Positions 1 to 6,905 of a DNA stretch of 21,115 bases are shown here, piece after piece. The translations under genes were made by a program, and so were the position numbers. The notes under the pieces are model-generated. The model was not told the origin of the DNA. It saw only the letters and a list, made by a program, of their open reading frames with translations, and made no database searches. Source of the stretch: Legionella longbeachae (GTDB lineage Bacteria > Pseudomonadota > Gammaproteobacteria > Legionellales > Legionellaceae); assembly GCA_016191305.1 (NCBI GenBank), contig JACPOX010000014.1, positions 1 through 21,115 of the forward strand, in the 5' to 3' direction. How positions within the stretch are numbered: the stretch's first letter is position 1; the number at the start of each line of letters is the position of its first letter.

Positions 1-1
1 A

Positions 2-808
2 TTTGATACAATTGGCATCGATCTCGTCAGTGCAACAACGAATGACATTATTGTATTGGGAGCAAAACCACTGACACTTCTTGATTATATTGCAAACGAC
101 AAATTAGACCCTAAAATCATCGAGCAAATCAACAGTGGCATGGTAAAAGCCTGTAAAGAAAATCATATCTCTTTAGTCGGTGGCGAAACTGCCGAAATGC
201 CTGGAACCTATTTACCAGGAGAACTTGATTTAGTTGGTATCATAACTGGCGTTGTTGAAAAACATAAAGCGATTCAAGGCGCAGATATATGCGCCGGTGA
301 TGTTGTAGCCACCTTCCCATCCAGTGGTTTGCATACCAATGGTTATTCATTAGCCAGAAAACTACTTTTTGATGTTGCAGGATATAAAGTAGAATCTCAA
401 TTTCAAGATCTCTCTCACAGTATAGGAGAAGAGCTTTTAATCCCTCACATTAATTACACCAGGCCTATCTTAAGTATTCTTGAAAAAAATATACCTATTA
501 AAGGTATGGCGCATATCACAGGGGGTGGTTTATTAGAAAACATTCCTCGTATTTTACCCAAAGATTGTGGCGTCGAAATCTATAAAAAATTAATTCCCGA
601 ACTACCGATATTTAATCTGTTGCGTAAATTAGGCCATTTAGATGATGATCAAATGTATCGCACCTTCAATATGGGCTCGGGTTTAGTTCTTTTTCTGGCA
701 CCAGAGCAACTCTCCAGGATTCGTGATGTTTTGCGTGATTTTCCTTCCTTCCCGCTTTATGAAATTGGCTACGTTGTAAAGGGTAATCAAAAGGTGAAGT
801 TACTATGA
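2..808 (+). CDS. purM: Phosphoribosylformylglycinamidine cyclo-ligase (AIR synthetase), 5' end missing
   Basis: PurM closes FGAM to aminoimidazole ribotide with ATP in the cytoplasmic purine pathway. The frame is already open at base 2 and reads FDTIGIDLVSATTNDIIV, which matches the PurM segment leading to the usual NDI(L/I)VQGAEPLFFLDY motif, here NDIIVLGAKPLTLLDY. The GGETAEMPG motif, FPSSGLHTNGYSL and the C-terminal MAHITGGGLLENIPR motif follow in order. About 269 residues are visible of a family usually near 345, so roughly 70 to 80 N-terminal residues lie left of the window. A TTG at 56 could be called as a start, but the homology runs through it, so the gene is simply cut by the edge. 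Its TGA overlaps the next ATG as ATGA. Several substitutions in the normally fixed NDIxVQGAEP motif suggest a divergent subfamily. No lesion is visible. Confidence 0.95.
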   Translation, partial: FDTIGIDLVSATTNDIIVLGAKPLTLLDYIANDKLDPKIIEQINSGMVKACKENHISLVGGETAEMPGTYLPGELDLVGIITGVVEKHKAIQGADICAGDVVATFPSSGLHTNGYSLARKLLFDVAGYKVESQFQDLSHSIGEELLIPHINYTRPILSILEKNIPIKGMAHITGGGLLENIPRILPKDCGVEIYKKLIPELPIFNLLRKLGHLDDDQMYRTFNMGSGLVLFLAPEQLSRIRDVLRDFPSFPLYEIGYVVKGNQKVKLL

Positions 809-2127
809 TACGTATTGGCTTAATTCAATTTCCTGGTTCGAATTGTGAACGTGAAACAGCTCTAGCTGTAAAACGTGCAGGCATGGAGCCCATTGAGTTT
901 TTGTGGAATGAACCTCTAGAGAAACTTCGCAATATGGATGGTTATGTTCTAATAGGTGGTTTTTCCTATGAAGATCGTTCACGAGCAGGAATTATTGCGG
1001 CACTTGATCCCGTCATCCAAGAAATAAAAGCACAAAGTGCAATAGGCAAACCCGTACTAGGCATTTGCAACGGAGCTCAAATACTTGTCGAATCAGGCCT
1101 GGTACCCGATTTAGGTAAGCTTCATTTGAATATGGCATTAACCGAAAATAAACGTATCACGGATGGTAAAATAGTAGGCACAGGCTTTTATAATATCTGG
1201 GTTCATATGCGCTTGGCGACAAATCACCAAAATAATGCGTTTACTCGTCATCTTTCATCTACTGATTTAATTTATCTTCCAATTGCACATGCTCAAGGTC
1301 GTTTTCTTATATCTGACGCTTTATTACACGAACTTGAAGCACAAGGTTTAAATCTTTTTCAATATTGCGATGCTCAAGGCAATATTATTGATAATTTTCC
1401 CATAAATCCTAATGGTTCTATGGGCAATATTGCAGCAATCACCAATAAAGCAGGAAATGTTATGGCAATGATGCCGCATCCGGAACGCACTCCTAATGGC
1501 GATCCTATATTTACATCAATGCGCGATTATATTGCTGATACACAGAGTGATTTTAGTCTTGGTGCAAAAAAAACTCTAACACAAGACCGTCATCGTGATT
1601 CTAAATTAGATTTTGCTCCTCTACAAAGCATGAATAGCAAAGCGCAAAATTTTAGTAAATCTCCAAGTAGCCACCTCTGTCTTGTCAAATTAATTATTAA
1701 CGATAACCAAGCCTTAACCGTACAAAAAACCTTAAGACGATTGGGTTTTCCTATTACAGTGAATCGCTTTGAACATTGGGAAATTGATTGTGACTCTCAA
1801 GAGAGCTTTGAGTTATTGAAAAAAACCGGTCTTTTGTATTCAGATCGTAAAGAGCGAGAAGTTTCACTAAATGAACTTTGCCCTAAAAACTCTTTATCCT
1901 ATCTTGTACGTGCTCATGAAGATTTGAAAGGACAACAAACGCTACAAACGCTTAAAACACAATATCCAGTACAACAAGTAAATCAAATTCATCATGGCAT
2001 TCTATGGCAATTTACCAGTGATGAAACCGATATCTCAGCGTGTATAGACACTATTTTGCTAACTAATATTATAGGGAATCCATATGCTCATGAATACTAC
2101 CTCTATACCCCATCACTATCGCAATGA
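805..2127 (+). CDS. purQ: FGAM synthase glutaminase subunit PurQ with C-terminal PurS-like extension
   Basis: The PurQ subunit releases ammonia from glutamine for FGAR amidation by PurL. Residues 1-245 form a class I glutamine amidotransferase: FPGSNCERE near residue 10, the nucleophile Cys88 in GICNGAQ, and His225/Glu227 in MMPHPERTPNGDP. Stand-alone PurQ is about 220-260 residues, but this protein has 440. After a polar linker (about 246-288), residues 289-350 read like a PurS lobe (KTLRRLGF, then an EIDCDS strand), and residues 363-435 resemble a second lobe ending in NIIGNPYAHEYYLY, comparable to the NPVIEDY end of PurS. I infer a PurQ-PurS(-PurS) fusion. PurS normally bridges PurQ and small-type PurL, so the partner is probably a small PurL encoded outside the window. 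The ATG overlaps the purM stop by four bases, and the 3' end overlaps purC by 44 bases. Confidence is high for PurQ and moderate for the PurS assignment. Confidence 0.9.
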   Translation: MIRIGLIQFPGSNCERETALAVKRAGMEPIEFLWNEPLEKLRNMDGYVLIGGFSYEDRSRAGIIAALDPVIQEIKAQSAIGKPVLGICNGAQILVESGLVPDLGKLHLNMALTENKRITDGKIVGTGFYNIWVHMRLATNHQNNAFTRHLSSTDLIYLPIAHAQGRFLISDALLHELEAQGLNLFQYCDAQGNIIDNFPINPNGSMGNIAAITNKAGNVMAMMPHPERTPNGDPIFTSMRDYIADTQSDFSLGAKKTLTQDRHRDSKLDFAPLQSMNSKAQNFSKSPSSHLCLVKLIINDNQALTVQKTLRRLGFPITVNRFEHWEIDCDSQESFELLKKTGLLYSDRKEREVSLNELCPKNSLSYLVRAHEDLKGQQTLQTLKTQYPVQQVNQIHHGILWQFTSDETDISACIDTILLTNIIGNPYAHEYYLYTPSLSQ

Positions 2128-3079
2128 AATTCAAGAGGCTTTAACTTTTTGTCTTGATCAAACCAACTTGCCTGTGGGTAAAAAATATCAGGGGAAAGTA
2201 AGAGATGCTTATGATCTAGGTGAGCACATTATGCTGGTTACTACAGATAGGCTTTCGGCTTTTGATAGACATCTTGCCCTTATTCCTTACAAAGGTGCCG
2301 TACTTAATTTAACCAGCGCATGGTGGTTTGAGCAAACACAACATCTTGTCCCTAACCACATCATTGCAGTTCCTGATCCCAATGTGGTTATTGCTAAAAA
2401 ATGCTCCGTTTTTCCAATCGAATTTGTAGTAAGAGGTTATATTAGTGGCACTACAAGTACCTCCTTATGGACGCAATATCAAAACGGCATTCGCGAGTAT
2501 TGTGGTATTTCATTCCCCGAAGGATTAAGAAAAAATCAAAAACTGGAACAAGCAGTTCTTACTCCAACAACTAAAGAAAAAATACATGACCGCCCTATTG
2601 CTCCTGCTGAAATTATTTCTGAAGGATGGATGAATGAAGCGGATTGGTTAGAAGCGAGTGATTTAGCAATCAAACTCTATAATCGTGGAGTTGAAATTGC
2701 AAAGCAGCACGGTTTGATTTTAGTAGATACTAAATATGAATTTGGCCGTGATAAAAATGGAAAAATAATTGCGGTTGATGAAATCCATACTCCAGACTCA
2801 AGTCGTTATTGGCTCGCTGACAGCTATGAAGAGCGAATTGGGGCTGGTCTTGAGCCAGAAAATATCGACAAAGAGTTCTTAAGACTTTGGTTTGCTAAAA
2901 ATTCTGACCCCTATCACGATGAAAAACTTCCTCAAGCGCCGCTAGAATTAATTGAGGAGCTGTCATCACGATATATTCAGCTTTATGAACGAATCACTGA
3001 TAAAAAATTCAGTTTTGCTGAGCATAAAGAACCAGCAGAGCAACGTATCATGCGACATATTGTAAATTACTTAAGGTAG
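2084..3079 (+). CDS. purC: SAICAR synthetase, long eukaryote-like type
   Basis: PurC joins CAIR and aspartate with ATP to form SAICAR. GKVRDAYDLG (about residue 38), TTDRLSAFDRHLALIPYKGAVL, VVRGYISGTTSTSLW, a GLILVDTKYEFG strand and DEIHTPDSSRYW mark the ATP- and substrate-binding sites. The length (331 residues) and the insert around EYCGISFPEGLRKNQKL match the longer yeast-ADE1-like form rather than the roughly 240-residue E. coli type. The ATG at 2084 is supported by AGGGA at 2073-2077, six bases upstream; a second ATG at 2090 would have poorer spacing. This start lies 44 bases inside purQ, which suggests translational coupling. All key motifs appear intact, and purF follows after eight bases. 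Confidence 0.95.
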   Translation: MLMNTTSIPHHYRNEIQEALTFCLDQTNLPVGKKYQGKVRDAYDLGEHIMLVTTDRLSAFDRHLALIPYKGAVLNLTSAWWFEQTQHLVPNHIIAVPDPNVVIAKKCSVFPIEFVVRGYISGTTSTSLWTQYQNGIREYCGISFPEGLRKNQKLEQAVLTPTTKEKIHDRPIAPAEIISEGWMNEADWLEASDLAIKLYNRGVEIAKQHGLILVDTKYEFGRDKNGKIIAVDEIHTPDSSRYWLADSYEERIGAGLEPENIDKEFLRLWFAKNSDPYHDEKLPQAPLELIEELSSRYIQLYERITDKKFSFAEHKEPAEQRIMRHIVNYLR

Positions 3080-3087
3080 CGCATCCA

Positions 3088-4596
3088 ATGTGTGGAATAG
3101 TAGGGATTTATAGCCATCAACCAGTAGCTTCGGAATTGTATGAAAGTCTGATCCATTTACAGCATCGGGGACAAGATGCAGCTGGCATACTGAGCTGTGA
3201 TCAACGTTTCTATACCAAACATGGAGTAGGATTAGTACGAGAAATTTTTTCTCCTGATAAGGTTTCAGCGCTACAAGGAAACATTGGGATTGGCCATGTA
3301 CGTTATCCCACCGCGGGTGGGTATACAGAAACTGATGTTCAGCCCTTATGGATTGGTAGTCCTAGGGGTATTGCCCTTGCTCATAATGGCAATATTTCCA
3401 ACTACCAGGAATTAGCAGATGAGATTCGGTTAAAACAACATCGTCATCTTAATACGACTCTTGACTCCGAAGCCCTGTTGCTTATGTTTGCAGATAAACT
3501 AGCAAGTAGCGCCCATAGTTATGAGGAAGATCAGGACAGCTTTTTTGAGTTGCTTACAAAAGCCGTCATGCATGTTTTTAAACGTATGGAAGGAGCTTAT
3601 TCCATTGTATCCGTTATCATCGGCAAAGGACTAGTCGCTTTTCGTGATCCTCACGGTATTCGTCCTTTGGTCTGGGGTACTCGTGAAAATTCTGATGGAA
3701 CAGTTGATACCATTTTTGCCTCAGAAACCACTCCCTTCTATGCGCTGGGATTTGAGCCTCAAGGAGATATTCTACCCGGTGAAGTCGCCTTTGTTGATCT
3801 CAAAGGTAAACTTCATCGCCGTATCATTAAAACAGCCCCATTTAAGCCCTGTGTTTTTGAATATGTCTATTTTGCACGTCCAGATGCAACAATGAATAAT
3901 GTAAGTGTGTATCGTGCTCGTTTACGTATGGGACAAAACCTTGCTCACCAATGGAAAAACAAACACCCCAATCTCATACCTGATGTGGTCATTCCCGCCC
4001 CTTTCACTGCCAATACAGCCGCATTGTCTTTTGCTCATGAAATAGGCGTCAGATATTCTGAAGGATTGTATAAAAATCCCTTTATAGGCCGTACTTTTAT
4101 TATGCCGAATCAAAAGACGCGTACGCGCAATATTCGATATAAACTCACTCCACAACGAACTGAAATTGAAAATAAAATTGTCCTGATTGTTGATGACAGT
4201 ATTGTGCGTGGCACTACCTCTCGAGAAATTGTCAAAATGGTTAGGGAATATGGAGCCAAGAAAATTTATTTTGCTTCAACATCTCCTGCACTGAAACACC
4301 CTTGTTTTAGTGGCATTGATATTCCTTCGCGTAAAGAGTTGATCGCAGCAAATCTTAATGAAGATGAAATTGCCCATTATCTTGGTGTTGATGTTTTAAT
4401 GTACCAAACAAATGAAGATTTAGTCGAAGCAGTAACACGTCGTGGCGATCATCAGATCACAAAACCTTGTATGGCATGCATGGATGGCGATTATTTTTGT
4501 AAAAAAATAACAGAAGGAAAAATGCGAGAGTTAGAGCTACAACGAGAGAAAAGCAGACTGACTCACTTTGAAAATACAGAGGACTTTATTGAATGA
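3088..4596 (+). CDS. purF: Amidophosphoribosyltransferase
   Basis: PurF catalyses the committed step of purine synthesis, PRPP plus glutamine to phosphoribosylamine. The N-terminal Ntn-hydrolase glutaminase starts MCGIVGIYSH with Cys2 as nucleophile after Met removal, followed by LQHRGQDAAGI and IGHVRYPTAGG. The PRPP-binding phosphoribosyltransferase loop VLIVDDSIVRGTTSREI lies near residues 365-381, and the C-terminal CMACMDGDYF segment follows near residues 457-466. The length of 502 residues is normal. The final TGA overlaps the purD ATG as ATGA, so purD translation is expected to be coupled. No lesion is seen. Its product, phosphoribosylamine, is the substrate of the broken purD next door. 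Confidence 0.97.
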   Translation: MCGIVGIYSHQPVASELYESLIHLQHRGQDAAGILSCDQRFYTKHGVGLVREIFSPDKVSALQGNIGIGHVRYPTAGGYTETDVQPLWIGSPRGIALAHNGNISNYQELADEIRLKQHRHLNTTLDSEALLLMFADKLASSAHSYEEDQDSFFELLTKAVMHVFKRMEGAYSIVSVIIGKGLVAFRDPHGIRPLVWGTRENSDGTVDTIFASETTPFYALGFEPQGDILPGEVAFVDLKGKLHRRIIKTAPFKPCVFEYVYFARPDATMNNVSVYRARLRMGQNLAHQWKNKHPNLIPDVVIPAPFTANTAALSFAHEIGVRYSEGLYKNPFIGRTFIMPNQKTRTRNIRYKLTPQRTEIENKIVLIVDDSIVRGTTSREIVKMVREYGAKKIYFASTSPALKHPCFSGIDIPSRKELIAANLNEDEIAHYLGVDVLMYQTNEDLVEAVTRRGDHQITKPCMACMDGDYFCKKITEGKMRELELQREKSRLTHFENTEDFIE

Positions 4597-5790
4597 ACAT
4601 TCTTGTTATAGGCTCTGGAGCACGAGAACATGCGCTGATTAAAGCATTAAATCGTTCACCACAAATGAGTGCATTATATTGCTACGGGAGTGCTGTTAAT
4701 CCGGGTATTCAACGAATAACCAAGCAATATTGTGCTGGCGATATTACTGATTGTGACGCTGTGGTGTCTATGGCAAAAGACTGGGGTATTGAATTAGCTA
4801 TTATTGGCCCTGAGGCCCCTCTCGAAAAAGGTATGGCTGATGCATTATGGAAAGCTCAAATACCTACTATCGGCCCGAAAAAAACTTTAGCACAAATAGA
4901 AACCTCTAAAGAATTTGCCCGTGATTTAATGCAAAAATATAGCATCCCCGGACTACCTCGTTATAAAAAATTTACCTCGCTTGAAAAAATAGATATTTTT
5001 CTTAATTAGCTTGGCGCAGGAAATTATGTGATTAAAGCAAACGGCTTAATGGGAGGCAAAGGAGACAAGATAGCAGGAGAACATCTGCATACACTGTCAG
5101 AAGCCAATAATTTCTGTCAGGAAGCGCGCTTATAATGGAGATCAAGGACCTAATACGGGTGGAATGGGCAGTTATTCCGATATCAATCATTATTTGCCTT
5201 TTTTAACAGCAGATGAGGTGCAAGAGGCCTTTGCAATTAATAATGCGGTGTTCCAAGCTCTATCAGCTGAATGTGCTGATAAATATATAGGTATTTTATA
5301 TGGTAGTTTTATTGCCACTAAAAATGGAATTTATGTCATTGAATTTAATGCTCGTTTTGGCGATCCTGAAGCATTAAATGTATTATCGATTTTAGAGTCT
5401 GATTTTGTAGCACTTTGCCAGGCAATGGTGGATGGCACTCTTAGTGAAGATAAAGTATGCTTTTCTCCACAAGCTACAGTGTGTAAATATGCAGTTCCAG
5501 AAGGTTATCCCGATATGCCCAAGAAAAATTTTGTGGTTGATTTCTCGAAAATAACATGCCAGAACAATTTATATCTCTCTTCCGTTAGTCAAGTAAATGA
5601 TCAAGTATTGGCAATAGGCTCACGTACTGCCGCCTATGTGGGTATTGCTAATTCGATTTGCTCTGCAGAAAGAAAAGCTGAAGATGAAATTTCTCTGATA
5701 GACGGTCCTCTCTTTCATCGTGAAGATATTGGTACAAATCAATTAATTCAGCAGCGTATTGAGCAGATGTTGAGGATACGTTCATTATGA
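4593..5790 (+). pseudogene. purD: Phosphoribosylamine-glycine ligase (GAR synthetase), inactivated
   Basis: PurD would ligate glycine to phosphoribosylamine with an ATP-grasp fold. The first frame starts MNILVIGSGAREHALIKAL and stops at TAG (5007-5009) after 138 codons. The same frame continues past the stop with LGAGNYVIKANGLMGGKG, the ATP-grasp strand, so the TAG sits inside the gene and looks like a CAG-to-TAG change. Around 5119-5130 the frame changes: reading plus one gives KRAYNGDQGPNTGGMGSY, the conserved HKR...DxGPNTGGMG motif, directly after FCQE. The roughly 35-45 residues normally in between, including the IEEFLxGEE-like ATP-grasp strand, are missing. The remainder to 5790 reads as a normal C-terminal half (YVIEFNARFGDPEAL). 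The total of 1198 bases is not a multiple of three. The ATGA overlaps with purF and purN are preserved. Two separate lesions make a sequencing error unlikely. Confidence 0.93.
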
Positions 5791-6383
5791 TTCGCATCGC
5801 TGTATTAGGTTCAACGCGAGGTACTCATCTTAATGCTTTATTTAATGCAATAGATCAAAACAATTTAGCAGCATCAATAGAACTGGTTCTGAGTAATAAG
5901 GCCGATGCGCTAATTTTGGAAAAAGCCGCTCATTTTGGTATTAAATCAATGTTTGTCAGTCCAAAAGACTTAAGTCGATCTGAATTTGATAATTCTTTAA
6001 CGAATATTTTGGACGCAAATCAAATAGAACTTATTGTGTTAATAGGTTATATGCGTATCTTATCTGCTGAATTTGTCGCGAAGTGGGAAGGTAAAATAAT
6101 AAATATTCATCCATCACTCTTGCCGGCATATGGCGGATTAATGAATCTTGAGGTACACCAAGCCGTTTTAAATGCAGCCGAAATTGAAACAGGTTGTACA
6201 GTGCATTTTGTTACAAAGGAAGTTGATGCAGGCCCTATTATTTTACAAAAAAAATGCTCTGTTTTAGTTGGTGATACACCCGAGCTATTAAAAAATAGAG
6301 TACAAGAACTGGAAGGTGTTGCCTTAATTGAGGCCATAAAACTCATTGCAAATAAGGACCCAAGTCCAAAGTTTTTATCCTAA
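5787..6383 (+). CDS. purN: Phosphoribosylglycinamide formyltransferase (folate-dependent)
   Basis: PurN transfers a formyl group from 10-formyl-THF to glycinamide ribonucleotide. The fold is recognisable from LGSTRGTHLNALFNAI at residue 7 (phosphate loop, written GSGxGSNxxAL in many homologues), the catalytic Asn106 and His108 in INIHPSLLPAYGG, and Asp147 in FVTKEVDAGPI with TGCTVHFV before it. At 198 residues it is slightly shorter than the 212-residue E. coli protein. The TRGTxL form of the first loop is a variant. The ATG overlaps the TGA of the broken purD. Because purD is defective, its substrate GAR would have to come from another purD copy. Confidence 0.93.
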   Translation: MIRIAVLGSTRGTHLNALFNAIDQNNLAASIELVLSNKADALILEKAAHFGIKSMFVSPKDLSRSEFDNSLTNILDANQIELIVLIGYMRILSAEFVAKWEGKIINIHPSLLPAYGGLMNLEVHQAVLNAAEIETGCTVHFVTKEVDAGPIILQKKCSVLVGDTPELLKNRVQELEGVALIEAIKLIANKDPSPKFLS

Positions 6384-6410
6384 ATCATCGCTAATAAAGA
6401 AGAGGTTATT

Positions 6411-6905
6411 ATGTCAAATTTACTGGTATCTATATTAATGGGCTCAAAATCAGACTGGGTAATTATGGAGGAAGCCAGCCTGACTCTTGAAAAATTAAAT
6501 ATTCCTCACGAGGTACGTGCCTTATCCGCTCATCGCACCCCCGATGCCTTATTTGAGTATTTAAAATCAGCCGAACAACGTGGTGTTGAGCTATTTATCG
6601 CCGCAGCTGGTGGTGCAGCACATTTACCTGGTGTTATTGCTGCAAAAACCTTGTTGCCTGTTTTAGGTGTCCCCATGCCTTCCTCAACGTTTACAAATGG
6701 CCTTGATGCGCTTTTGTCTATAGTGCAGATGCCTGCCGGTATTCCCGTTGGTACTCTTGCTGTTGGTAAAGCAGGTGCTATTAATTCAGCAATTTTAGCA
6801 GCCTCAATACTTTCTAATAAGTACCCCCAATACCGTAACGCAATAAAAGAACATCGTGCTGCGCAAGCTGAAAAAGTATTGGAATGTGCAGAAATTAAGG
6901 GATAA
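6411..6905 (+). CDS. purE: N5-carboxyaminoimidazole ribonucleotide mutase, class I
   Basis: PurE interconverts N5-CAIR and CAIR. The diagnostic motifs are present: MGSKSDW (residues 10-16), SAHRTPD (39-45) and AAGGAAHLPGVIAA (65-78), followed by GVPMPSSTFTNGLDALLSIVQMPAGIPVGT, which is typical of class I enzymes. The length of 164 residues is usual. The start is preceded by GAAGAGG ending six bases upstream. It is the last purine gene in the run, 27 bases after purN. The purK gene, its usual partner, is not in this window. The 3' end overlaps the 3' end of the convergent ankX homologue by 11 bases, leaving no room for a separate terminator. Confidence 0.96.
   Translation: MSNLLVSILMGSKSDWVIMEEASLTLEKLNIPHEVRALSAHRTPDALFEYLKSAEQRGVELFIAAAGGAAHLPGVIAAKTLLPVLGVPMPSSTFTNGLDALLSIVQMPAGIPVGTLAVGKAGAINSAILAASILSNKYPQYRNAIKEHRAAQAEKVLECAEIKG

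Noticed and set aside
56..808. TTG at 56 as the true start of purM
   Set aside because: PurM homology (FDTIGIDLV, NDIIV) continues upstream in the same frame to base 2, so the gene is cut by the window edge.
5164..5790. The purD 3' part as an independent 208-residue gene
   Set aside because: Its ATG is the internal Met of the conserved GPNTGGMGSYS motif; it has no ribosome binding site and no complete ATP-grasp domain.
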